From positions 1-55,507 of the forward strand of contig NZ_NRSM01000024.1 in NCBI RefSeq assembly GCF_016584105.1: 55,507 nt of DNA, given 5' to 3'. Origin of the DNA: Ectothiorhodospira shaposhnikovii. Its GTDB lineage: Bacteria; Pseudomonadota; Gammaproteobacteria; Ectothiorhodospirales; Ectothiorhodospiraceae. The notes under the pieces were generated by a model that saw only the letters and a program-made list of their open reading frames with translations, had not been told where the DNA came from and did no database searches. A program made the translations under genes and the position numbers. This document shows positions 1-8,051 of the stretch, piece after piece (within the stretch, counting starts at the first letter, position 1; each line of letters opens with the position of its first letter).

Positions 1-1010
1 GGGCGCAGGGGGGTCCTGGGGCGGTAATCATCCTTTTCCTTGAGGCGCTTGAGAACCATCTCCTGCAGGGCTTCGTGGCCGTGGAGGGTGGTCCCCAGCG
101 GCCGGTAGTAACGGGACGAGACGCGCTGGTACATGCCTTTCATGAACAGGGCGAAGGAGTCGTGGGCGGGGGCCAGCAGGTTGTCGTCGGTGACGGGGGC
201 GAGTTGGTTCTTGTCGATGCCCAGGCCGCATTCCATCATGCGCTCGGCCATCCAGTGCAGGGCCACGTCGGCAAGACGGGCATCCTGGTAGCCGCCGCCG
301 ATGTCGGCGTGGGCGCCGCTGAACCAGGCCTGTTCGATGCGCTGACTGGGTTTGTGTTTGGGGTCCCAGAGGGTGGCTTCGTAGTTGCTCCGGTGCTCGT
401 CCACGGCGATGGCATGGAAGGCGTTGCGGACGATGCCGCTCAGTTCGGTGTCATGAAACTGGTAGCGGCGGGCGTTGAACCAGTCGAATGAACGCAGAGG
501 GACGCCCAGGGCGCCGACGGTGTCCCAGACGCCCAGGGCGTGGATGTCCGGTTCCCATGAAAATCGTTCGCGAAAGGCGATGGCGCCGGGGGTGTCCGGG
601 CCTTCGTCGCGGGTGCGGTAGAGTTCGTAGGCGGCATTGATTTCCCGGCGGCGATTGCGGTGGACAAGGCCGGCGTTGCGGATCATGCCGACCAGGCTGC
701 GGGCGGAGTAGGCGCCCCGGCTGAAGCCGATGACGAAGATCTGATCGCCGTCTTCGTAGTGGTCCACCAGCGCTCGATAGCCTTGCTTGATGAGTCGGTC
801 CAGGCCCACGCCGAAGGCGCCGCCGCTGATGCGGTTGTACCAGCGGGTGCCGACGCCTGGGACGTAGTGTTTGCGCTGAGGGATGCCCTGGTGGGTGGCG
901 GGGATGGCTTCGTAGAGTTTGTAGACGTTGGTGTTGGCGCCCTGTTCGATGTCGCCGCTGTCGTTGGGGGTGTTCCAGGTGCCGTCGAAGCAGATGATGA
1001 TGTTTTTCAT
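1..1010 (-). CDS. DUF2235 alpha/beta-hydrolase protein, 3' end outside window
   Basis: The reading frame starts at the ATG whose complement lies at 1008-1010, with GGGAGG about 8 nt upstream, and runs off the window edge after about 336 codons. The protein begins MKNIIICFDGTWN, the typical opening of DUF2235 proteins, and carries the serine-hydrolase nucleophile elbow GFSRGAYSARSL (GxSxG). A later FSGAHADIGGGY segment is also typical of the family. Known relatives include Tle1-type phospholipase effectors of type VI secretion systems, but many DUF2235 proteins are uncharacterised. No VgrG, PAAR or immunity gene is visible, so an effector role is only possible. Family assignment is firm; the substrate is unknown. 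Confidence 0.85.
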   Translation of the reverse strand, partial: MKNIIICFDGTWNTPNDSGDIEQGANTNVYKLYEAIPATHQGIPQRKHYVPGVGTRWYNRISGGAFGVGLDRLIKQGYRALVDHYEDGDQIFVIGFSRGAYSARSLVGMIRNAGLVHRNRRREINAAYELYRTRDEGPDTPGAIAFRERFSWEPDIHALGVWDTVGALGVPLRSFDWFNARRYQFHDTELSGIVRNAFHAIAVDEHRSNYEATLWDPKHKPSQRIEQAWFSGAHADIGGGYQDARLADVALHWMAERMMECGLGIDKNQLAPVTDDNLLAPAHDSFALFMKGMYQRVSSRYYRPLGTTLHGHEALQEMVLKRLKEKDDYRPRTPLR

Positions 1011-1106
1011 GTCGCCTCCCGGGTGGCGGCTGCAGGCCCTTTGGGGAGGATAGGTGATGGTGGGGGAGTTTGCTCAGCGGGGGGAGGAGAAAGGCCCGGC
1101 AGGGGA

Positions 1107-2144
1107 TCAGCCCTGGGCGGGAACCTTGGCCGCCGCCTGCCGGATGATGTCCGGGCCGGCGTCGGGGCGGTGGGCGTTTTCGCTCAGGTGACGGCGCCAG
1201 GCGCGGGCACCGGGGCGGGCCTGGAACAGGCCGAGAATGTGACGGGTCATGGCCTGCAGGGGGACACCTTCCGACAGACGTGTCTCCACATAGGGCAAAA
1301 ACTGTTCGATGACTTCATGGGGGGATTGCGCCGGGGCCGGTTCACCGTACAGCTCCGGGTCCACTCCGGCCAAGAGCCAGGGATTGTGGTAGGCCTCGCG
1401 GCCCAGCATGACCCCGTCCACATGCGCCAGCTGCGTCCGGCAGTCTTCCAGACGGGCGAGGCCGCCGTTGATGATGATCTCCAGATGGGGAAAGGCCTGT
1501 TTGAGGCGGTGAACCCGGTCGTAGCACAGGGGCGGGATTTCCCGGTTCTGTTTGGGGCTCAGACCCTGCAGCCAGGCCTTGCGGGCGTGGACGATGAAGC
1601 GGGTACAGCCGGCACCCGCGACCGTCTCCACAAACTGGTGAAGATGGGTTTCGCTGTCCAGGTGGTCGATACCGATGCGGTGCTTGACGGTGACGGGGAT
1701 GTCCACCGCGGCCTGCATGGTGGCCACGCAGTCGGCCACGAGCGCCGGCTCGGCCATGAGGCAGGCACCGAAGCGCCCGGAACTCACCCGGTCAGAGGGG
1801 CAGCCCACGTTGAGGTTGATCTCGTCGTAACCCGCCTCGGCCCCCATGCGGGCGCAGGAGGCCAGGGCCTGGGGGTCCGAGCCCCCCAGTTGCAGGGCGA
1901 TCGGGTGCTCCGCCGGATCAAAGCCCAGCAGGTAGTCCCGATCGCCGTGGAGCAGGGCGCCGGTGGTGACCATCTCCGTGTAGAGGAATGCACGGCGGGA
2001 GATAAGACGCAGGAAGTAGCGGCAATGCCGGTCAGTCCAGTCCATCATCGGCGCCACGCAGAAGCGGTGAAGCCCGTTTTTCCTTGCTCCGCAAATGCTT
2101 AGGTCTGATTCTTCGCTGTTTTTCGCTGCCTGTTCCTGCGTCAT
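1107..2144 (-). CDS. dusA: tRNA-dihydrouridine(20/20a) synthase DusA
   Basis: This FMN enzyme reduces uridine to dihydrouridine in the tRNA D-loop. The protein is 345 aa, the usual DusA size. The FMN-binding segment APMMDWTDRH is at about residues 31-40, and the catalytic cysteine lies in NVGCPSDRV (C115). INGG and GREAYHNPW further on are conserved phosphate-binding segments. Residues 20-37 are encoded by a 51-bp sequence (2035-2085) repeated exactly at 3223-3273. The 5' end of dusA is a known integration site for prophages and islands, so the first 20 or so codons and the upstream region were probably supplied by the inserted element. The gene is still intact. The start at 2144 is the longest plausible one; the N-terminal stretch is unlike the family. 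Confidence 0.93.
   Translation of the reverse strand: MTQEQAAKNSEESDLSICGARKNGLHRFCVAPMMDWTDRHCRYFLRLISRRAFLYTEMVTTGALLHGDRDYLLGFDPAEHPIALQLGGSDPQALASCARMGAEAGYDEINLNVGCPSDRVSSGRFGACLMAEPALVADCVATMQAAVDIPVTVKHRIGIDHLDSETHLHQFVETVAGAGCTRFIVHARKAWLQGLSPKQNREIPPLCYDRVHRLKQAFPHLEIIINGGLARLEDCRTQLAHVDGVMLGREAYHNPWLLAGVDPELYGEPAPAQSPHEVIEQFLPYVETRLSEGVPLQAMTRHILGLFQARPGARAWRRHLSENAHRPDAGPDIIRQAAAKVPAQG
2035..2085. repeat. Attachment repeat copy 1 (inside dusA)
   Basis: A 51-bp stretch is identical to 3223-3273. It lies within dusA and encodes about residues 20-37, including the APMMDW motif. Its position at the 5' end of dusA matches the known dusA attachment core, so this is read as the att site that restores dusA after integration. 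Confidence 0.85.
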
Positions 2145-2233
2145 TTTTGCCTGTTTTCGGGGGGGGGCGTTGGTTCAGTGCTACAACCGGTGCTACAAAA
2201 TCCGCCTTGTAGCAACTGGACTCGGGGTGGGGA

Positions 2234-2449
2234 GTGGCCACTATCGTAGCACGCAGGGGGAAAGGCGGAACGCGCTACATGGCGCAGATCCGCATCAAGC
2301 GGGGCGGCGTGTCGCACACGGAGTCTCGCACGCTATCATCCGCTCGGTGTGGGAAACCAGCAAATTACACGGGCAGAACCCCTTCGAAGTCCTGCGAGTG
2401 GCTGCGACAGCCTGAACAGCTACGTTTACGCAACCAAACGCTGCCCTGA
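2234..2449 (+). pseudogene. Tyrosine-type integrase remnant (N-terminal stump)
   Basis: From a GTG at 2234, preceded by a GGGGTGGGGA ribosome-binding-like tract, the frame encodes MATIVARRGKGGTRYMAQIR and then IKRGGVSHTESRT. This is the arm-binding start typical of integrases found at dusA. Similarity stops near 2333 and the frame closes at 71 aa. Full-length relatives are around 320-400 aa, so the catalytic domain with its Arg-His-Arg-Tyr residues is gone. Another plus frame ends at 2415 with SVWETSKLHGQNPFEVL, which vaguely recalls the C-terminus of a transposase; a deletion junction near 2330 would explain both. The island can no longer move by itself. Confidence 0.65.
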
Positions 2450-2550
2450 GTGCGACCCCCACCGGGATTGTGACTACCATGGGGCGGCTCCACCCTGCGG
2501 GCACGCCGAGGGGGCGTGACGCCTCTGCACTGGCGGCAGGCCGCAACAAA

Positions 2551-2579
2551 TTGCCGCCAAGCTGGTCTGTACATACAAT
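2551..2579 (+). promoter_or_regulatory. brnTA promoter
   Basis: TTGCCG at 2551-2556 and TACAAT at 2574-2579 are separated by 17 bp. Transcription should begin about 2586, which is the first base of brnT, so the transcript may be leaderless. The palindromic TGTACA just upstream of the -10 element is a possible operator, since BrnA represses its own promoter in known systems. Confidence 0.6.
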
Positions 2580-2585
2580 CGCGGC

Positions 2586-2855
2586 ATGATGATTGAGTAC
2601 GATGCCGACAAGGATGCCGCCAACCGCGCCAAGCACGGCGTGTCACTGGCCGAGGCCAAGGCGCTGGAGTGGGATACGTTGCTGGCGATGGAGGATCGTC
2701 GCCGGGACTACGGCGAGCGCCGCATGATCGGCTATGCCCTGATGGGTGCTCGGCTGTTCTGCGTGGTGTTTGTCGATCGCGGTGAGGCGCGCCGGATCAT
2801 CAGCCTGAGAAAAGCCAACACCAGAGAGGTGAAGCGCTATGTTGCGAGCAGCTAA
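2586..2855 (+). CDS. brnT: BrnT-family toxin
   Basis: BrnT is a RelE-fold ribonuclease toxin of type II toxin-antitoxin systems. The 89-aa protein has the family hallmarks in order: a start resembling the FEWD-type opening (IEYDADKDAANRAKHGVSL), a central RRRDYGERRMIGYAL segment, VVFVDRGEARRIISLRKA, and a basic C-terminus. It is followed by brnA with a 17-bp overlap in the usual toxin-first order. ATG codons lie at 2586 and 2589; no Shine-Dalgarno sequence precedes them and the promoter points to a leaderless message. It is the main intact cargo of the dusA island. Confidence 0.87.
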   Translation: MMIEYDADKDAANRAKHGVSLAEAKALEWDTLLAMEDRRRDYGERRMIGYALMGARLFCVVFVDRGEARRIISLRKANTREVKRYVASS

Positions 2856-3120
2856 ATCCGGTCGAAAGGTGTACGTGCCGACCGAGGCCGAAGACGCGGC
2901 CATTGCCGCCGGCGTGGCTCAGGACCCGGATACCTTTGAGCCGACCGATGCCGAGTTTGCCGCCATGCGAAGGGTGGCGCCGACCAAGGAACGCATCACC
3001 ATTCGCTTGTCCCCCGATGTGGTGGCACGCTTTCGCGCCACCGGCCCCGGTTGGCAGACACGCATGGATGCCGCGTTGAAGGACTGGCTGCGGGATCACT
3101 CCCCTGAGCGCCTGGGCTAG
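2839..3120 (+). CDS. brnA: BrnA-family antitoxin
   Basis: The 93-aa partner of BrnT overlaps the brnT 3' end by 17 bp. BrnA antitoxins carry a ribbon-helix-helix DNA-binding domain, and the segment KERITIRLSPDVVARFRATG followed by WQTRMDAALKDWLRDH at residues 51-88 fits that fold. The N-terminal part (residues 1-45) is probably the toxin-binding region. BrnA normally neutralises BrnT and represses the shared promoter. Both genes look intact, so the pair could stabilise the otherwise defective island. Confidence 0.85.
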   Translation: MLRAAKSGRKVYVPTEAEDAAIAAGVAQDPDTFEPTDAEFAAMRRVAPTKERITIRLSPDVVARFRATGPGWQTRMDAALKDWLRDHSPERLG

Positions 3121-3140
3121 TCGGGGGAGCGGATGGCGGT

Positions 3141-3204
3141 CTGCCAAATTGCGCCGCAGTGCTCCGCCTATGGCCGCGCAGCGGCTTAGGGGGTGGTGAA
3201 GCGG
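3141..3204. repeat. 64-bp direct repeat, copy 1
   Basis: This matches 3311-3374 with 5 differences in 64 positions. It contains the inverted repeat GCCGC-GCA-GCGGC followed by TTAGGGGGTGGTGAAGCGG. It lies between brnA and the second attachment repeat. It may be a left-end relic of the same IS family as the element at 3311-5120. Confidence 0.75.
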
Positions 3205-3303
3205 ACCAGTGACCGCAAACGCGTCCAGTCCATCATCGGCGCCACGCAGAAGCGGTGAAGCCCGTTTTTCCTTTCTGGTCGATGGCTTACCGCTGATTCC
3301 GCT
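3186..3303 (-). pseudogene. Displaced 5' fragment of dusA
   Basis: On the minus strand the second copy of the attachment repeat keeps the dusA frame (RKNGLHRFCVAPMMDWT). It continues out of homology and stops at a TAA whose complement is 3186-3188. Upstream codons read VSHRPE before the repeat, with no ATG. This is best read as the original 5' end of dusA left on the far side of the island. The upper boundary is approximate. Confidence 0.55.
3223..3273. repeat. Attachment repeat copy 2
   Basis: This is an exact 51-bp copy of 2035-2085, offset by 1188 bp. It marks the outer boundary of the dusA island. Identity ends sharply at both sides (C for A before it, T for G after it). Confidence 0.85.
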
Positions 3304-3310
3304 GACTTTT

Positions 3311-3374
3311 CTACCAAATAGCGCCGCAGTGCTCCGCCTATAGCCGCTTAGCGGCTTAGGGGGTGGTGAAGCGG
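3311..3374. repeat. 64-bp direct repeat, copy 2
   Basis: This is the second copy of 3141-3204 (59 of 64 identical). It abuts the IS605 left-end hairpin at 3378-3394. Its own hairpin AGCCGC-TTA-GCGGCT would be part of the IS left end if the repeat belongs to the element. Confidence 0.75.
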
Positions 3375-3393
3375 CGCATGGCGCGTAGCGCCA

Positions 3394-3810
3394 TCACTCC
3401 GGTGCTTCCTGCTGTTCGATGTATTGCTTCAGGACCGAGAGCGGCGCACCGCCGACGCTGATGATGCAGTAGCTGCGAGACCAGAACACCGGCTTGTGCC
3501 AGTAGTAGCGCCGTATGTGTTCCCCGTACTCCTTGCGGATCAGTCGCGAGGTGACGGTCTTGAGATTATTCACGAACGCAGATGGCGCGGTGCGCGGCGT
3601 CAGCTCCAGGAGCAGATGCACATGATCCGATTCGCCGTTGAACTCCAGAACCTCGCCTTCCCACCTTTTGGTGGTGGCACGGACGATTTCTTCCAGGCGA
3701 GAAAGCATTGCTCTCGTGATGCACTTGCGCCGGTACTTGGTGACAATAACCAAATGATACTGGAGCCGATATGTGCAATGGTAGAGCCGTTTTAGCGGTT
3801 GTGAGTCCAT
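3394..3810 (-). CDS. tnpA: IS200-type Y1 transposase TnpA
   Basis: This is the single-strand DNA transposase (HUH/Y1 family) of the IS200/IS605 group. The protein is 138 aa from the ATG at 3810. A longer start at 3852 would run through the divergent promoter into tnpB and is rejected. The metal-binding HUH motif is HVHLL in SDHVHLLLEL, and the catalytic tyrosine is expected in LKQYIEQQ near the C-terminus. SRSYCIISVGGAPLSVL before it is typical. All motifs look intact. Its stop codon overlaps the left-end hairpin at 3378-3394. Confidence 0.9.
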   Translation of the reverse strand: MDSQPLKRLYHCTYRLQYHLVIVTKYRRKCITRAMLSRLEEIVRATTKRWEGEVLEFNGESDHVHLLLELTPRTAPSAFVNNLKTVTSRLIRKEYGEHIRRYYWHKPVFWSRSYCIISVGGAPLSVLKQYIEQQEAPE

Positions 3811-3817
3811 AATAACC

Positions 3818-3827
3818 AAGTATACTT
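3818..3827. promoter_or_regulatory. Palindromic divergent promoter between tnpA and tnpB
   Basis: The 22-bp gap between the two start codons contains the perfect palindrome AAGTATACTT. It can offer a TATACT -10 element in both directions. With tnpB starting at 3833, the tnpB message would have almost no leader. Confidence 0.45.
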
Positions 3828-3832
3828 TCAGC

Positions 3833-5107
3833 ATGGTCCAGCGCAAGGTCACATATCGGCTTTACCCCACGGCGGCCCAGCTTGCCGCCTTGGAGCACCA
3901 ACGCTGGGTCCACTGCCTGTTGTGGAACGAGGGTCTGGCCGAACGACGCCAGGCTTGGAGCGAGCGGCAGGAGTCGTTGGGCTTCTCGGCCCAGTGCAAG
4001 CGGCTGACCGAGTGGCGCACCCAATCGAAGCTCCTGCGCGATATCAACGCCCAGTCCGAACAGGTCACCCTCAAGCGTCTGGATCTGGCGTTCCAGCACT
4101 TCTTTCGCCGTATCAAAAACGGCGAAACGCCCGGTTTTCCCCGCTTCAAGCCGCTGCACCGTTTCAAGGGTTGGGGCTATAAGACCCACGGTGACGGCTG
4201 GCGTCTGGTGACCAACGAGCGGATGAAACACGGGACACTGAGGCTCAGTGGAATCGGCAAGGTTGCCATCCGGGGTAAACCCCGCACCCCAGGCACGCCG
4301 AAGACCTGCGAGCTGTTTTGTCGCAACGGGCGCTGGTACGCATCGGTGACGCTGAACTGCGAGCCTGCGCGTCAACGCGGCGACACACTGGGCGGTCTGG
4401 ATTGGGGGCTGGAAACCTTCGCCACCGTGGCCACGCCAGCAGGGACCGAGACCATCGATAACCCGCGCTACCTGGCCAGGACACTGGACGAAATCCGCCG
4501 GGTCCAGCGCGATATTTCCCGCAAGGAGGAGGCGGCCAGGAAAGCGTCCGGGAAGACGCGCCGTTTTCCCGTTTCCAACCGTCTCCAGAGGGCATACGAG
4601 CATTTGCGTCGCCTCCACCGCAAGGTGGCGAACCAGCGCCACGATTTTCAGCATCAGACGACAGCGCGGCTTGTTGGGCAATTCGCTGTCCTGGGCCTGG
4701 AGGCACTGAACATCCGCACCATGACCGCTTCGGGCGGTCAGTACAAAAAGGGCTTGAACCGCAGCATCCTCGATGCCGCTGGCGGGGCCTTTCATCAATT
4801 GCTCGGGTACAAAGCGGAAGAGGCTGGGACCTGGGCGATGGAGGCTCCGACGCGGCATCTCAAGCCCTCGCAGACCTGCCACGCCTGCGGGCGGCAGGAG
4901 AAGAAGTCGCTCGGCCAGCGGCGTCATGAGTGCCCCTGTGGCGCGTCCTGCTCGCGGGACGAAAACGCCGCTCGGGTCTTGATGAACTGGGCCAAGCAGC
5001 AGTTATCCGGTCGGGAACCTGGCCGATGCGTGGAGGGCGGTAAGACCGAATCATCCCCGGATGATCCGGCACGCCCCGTGAAGCGCGAAACTCACGCCAT
5101 AGCCTGA
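3833..5107 (+). CDS. tnpB: TnpB, RNA-guided nuclease of an IS605-type element
   Basis: TnpB proteins are RuvC-type nucleases guided by an RNA from the element's right end and are ancestral to Cas12. The protein is 424 aa, full length for the family. RuvC acidic residues are visible in GLDWGLETFATV, VLGLEALNIRTM and SCSRDENAARVLMNW. A zinc finger sits between the last two as CHACG and CPCG. The N-terminal domain (KVTYRLYPTAAQLAALE, then the FQHFFRRIKNGETPGFPRFK segment) is also intact. The long C-terminal tail (residues about 390-424) is encoded by DNA rich in inverted repeats that probably doubles as the guide-RNA scaffold. The nuclease looks active; this has not been shown. Confidence 0.92.
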   Translation: MVQRKVTYRLYPTAAQLAALEHQRWVHCLLWNEGLAERRQAWSERQESLGFSAQCKRLTEWRTQSKLLRDINAQSEQVTLKRLDLAFQHFFRRIKNGETPGFPRFKPLHRFKGWGYKTHGDGWRLVTNERMKHGTLRLSGIGKVAIRGKPRTPGTPKTCELFCRNGRWYASVTLNCEPARQRGDTLGGLDWGLETFATVATPAGTETIDNPRYLARTLDEIRRVQRDISRKEEAARKASGKTRRFPVSNRLQRAYEHLRRLHRKVANQRHDFQHQTTARLVGQFAVLGLEALNIRTMTASGGQYKKGLNRSILDAAGGAFHQLLGYKAEEAGTWAMEAPTRHLKPSQTCHACGRQEKKSLGQRRHECPCGASCSRDENAARVLMNWAKQQLSGREPGRCVEGGKTESSPDDPARPVKRETHAIA

Positions 5108-5120
5108 TAGGCTTGGCGGG
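5050..5120 (+). ncRNA. Possible guide-RNA (omega RNA) 3' scaffold and IS right end
   Basis: The 3' end of tnpB and the bases after it hold two strong hairpins. They are ATCATCC-CC-GGATGAT (5050-5065) and CGCC-AT-AGCCT-GAT-AGGCT-T-GGCG (5095-5118). In characterised TnpB systems the guide RNA comes from this place and its guide is the DNA just beyond the right end, here about 5119-5168 before the purB stop. The 5' limit and guide boundary cannot be set from sequence alone. Confidence 0.5.
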
Positions 5121-5168
5121 AGTAGTTCATGATCCTTTCCTGCTGCATGTTGGCCTCGCGAAAATCCT

Positions 5169-6579
<1,411 letters not shown>

Positions 6580-6643
6580 ACAGGATAGATGATTCGCCCC
6601 GTTGGGGCGCCGTGGCGCAGCTCAAGCAGAGGAGGACAGAGAC

Positions 6644-8050
6644 ATGGGCCCTGCCAGGACACGCATCGAGCATGACAGCATGGGCCCGGTGGAGGTCCCG
6701 GACGCCGCTTTGTACGGTGCCCAGACCCAGCGTGCCGTGAATCATTTCCGGATCAGCGGCAAGCCCATGCCGGCAGCCTTCATCCGCGCCCTGGGCCATG
6801 TGAAGGCGGCCTGTGCCCAGGCCAACCGGGATCTGGGCTTGTTGCCCGAAAAAATGGCCGAGGCCATCATCGCGGCAGCGGATGCCGTCTCACGGGGAGA
6901 ACACGTGGAGCACTTCCCGGTGGATGTGTTCCAGACCGGCAGCGGCACCAGCTCGAACATGAATGCCAACGAGGTGATCGCCACGCTGGCATCCCGGCAC
7001 CTGGGGGCGCCGGTACATCCCAATGATCACGTCAATCTCGGGCAGAGTTCCAACGATGTGATCCCGACCACGTTGCATGTGGCTGCCGCCGAGGCGTTGC
7101 GCCGGCAGCTGATCCCGGCGGTGCTGGAGCTGGCGGATTGCATCGACGAGCGCGCCCTGTCCCTTGCCGGTCTGGTGAAGACCGGGCGTACCCATCTCAT
7201 GGACGCCATGCCCGTGCGGCTGGACCAGGAACTGGGGGCCTGGGCCCAGCAGCTGCGTTACGGGGCGGAGCGCCTGGAAGACGGATTTCCCCGTTTGGTG
7301 GAGTTGGCCGTCGGCGGAACCGCCGTGGGGACGGGGGTGAACGCCCATCCCGAGCTGGGAGATCGCGTCGCCCGGATACTCTCCCGTCGCACCGGAGTGA
7401 TGTTCGTCATCAAGCCGAGTCGGTTCGAAGGGATGGCGGCTCAGGATGCGGCGGTGGAGATGAGCGGGCAGCTCAAGACCCTGGCCGTGAGCCTGATGAA
7501 GATCTGCAACGATCTGCGCTGGATGAACTCGGGGCCGCTGGCCGGGCTGGGCGAGATCCGGCTGCCGGCCCTGCAACCCGGAAGCAGCATCATGCCCGGC
7601 AAGGTGAATCCGGTGGTCCCGGAGGCGGTGGCGATGATCTGTGCCCGGGTGATGGGAAACGATGTCACGATCGGTATTGCCGGTCAGTCCGGAAACTTTC
7701 AGCTTAACGTGATGTTACCGTTGATGGCTCACGATCTGCTTGAAAGTATCGAACTGCTGGCCAGAGGTATCGTGCTGCTGCGGGAAAAGGCCGTGGAAGG
7801 TCTGACGGTGGATGAGTCACGGCTCAAGGCCATGCTGGAACGCAATCCCATCCTGGTGACGGCGCTCAATCCGGTAATCGGGTATGAGCAAGGGGCGGCA
7901 ATTGCCAAGCGGGCCTATGCGGAGGGCAGGCCCGTGCTGGAGGTGGCGCTGGAGATGACGGACCTGGATGAGGCCGAGCTGCGTCGCTTGCTGGATCCGC
8001 TGGCACTGACCGGGCCGTCAGCCGGCAGTGGGGAGTCTGATGAGGTATGA
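6644..8050 (+). CDS. fumC: Class II fumarate hydratase FumC
   Basis: FumC interconverts fumarate and malate without an iron-sulfur cluster. The start at 6644 follows AGGAGG by about 8 nt; a start 14 codons upstream lacks homology. The 468-aa protein has the class II signature GSSIMPGKVNP, the TGSGTSSNMNANEV segment, and KTGRTHLMDAMPVRLDQE with the catalytic histidine. It is divergent from purB, whose two reactions release fumarate, and ends 1 bp from the convergent GGDEF-EAL gene. It is one of five central-carbon enzymes in the window. Confidence 0.96.
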   Translation: MGPARTRIEHDSMGPVEVPDAALYGAQTQRAVNHFRISGKPMPAAFIRALGHVKAACAQANRDLGLLPEKMAEAIIAAADAVSRGEHVEHFPVDVFQTGSGTSSNMNANEVIATLASRHLGAPVHPNDHVNLGQSSNDVIPTTLHVAAAEALRRQLIPAVLELADCIDERALSLAGLVKTGRTHLMDAMPVRLDQELGAWAQQLRYGAERLEDGFPRLVELAVGGTAVGTGVNAHPELGDRVARILSRRTGVMFVIKPSRFEGMAAQDAAVEMSGQLKTLAVSLMKICNDLRWMNSGPLAGLGEIRLPALQPGSSIMPGKVNPVVPEAVAMICARVMGNDVTIGIAGQSGNFQLNVMLPLMAHDLLESIELLARGIVLLREKAVEGLTVDESRLKAMLERNPILVTALNPVIGYEQGAAIAKRAYAEGRPVLEVALEMTDLDEAELRRLLDPLALTGPSAGSGESDEV

Positions 8051-8051
8051 A

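Larger units (their letters stand above)
3311..5120. mobile_element. IS200/IS605-family element with tnpA and tnpB
   Basis: Divergent tnpA (minus) and tnpB (plus) are flanked by subterminal hairpins, the layout of the IS605 group. On the left, AGCCGC-TTA-GCGGCT (3342-3356) and ATGGCGC-GTA-GCGCCAT (3378-3394) are perfect stems with 3-nt loops. On the right, AGCCT-GAT-AGGCT (5101-5113), extended by CGCC/GGCG, lies at the tnpB stop. Such elements lack terminal inverted repeats and target duplications, so the exact ends cannot be fixed from one copy. The left boundary is set at the 64-bp repeat and the right just after the hairpin; both are approximate. Confidence 0.75.

Noticed and set aside
2095..2415. 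106-codon plus frame across the dusA start
   Set aside because: Most of it is out of frame with the integrase stump and antisense to dusA. Only its last 25 or so residues are of interest, reported as a possible transposase tail.
3141..3374. Short CRISPR-like array
   Set aside because: Only two copies with a 106-bp gap and five differences. The hairpins fit IS ends, and no cas genes are present.
3566..4927. 453-codon frame antisense to tnpB
   Set aside because: It covers tnpB and part of tnpA on the opposite strand with no protein features. tnpB motifs are unambiguous.
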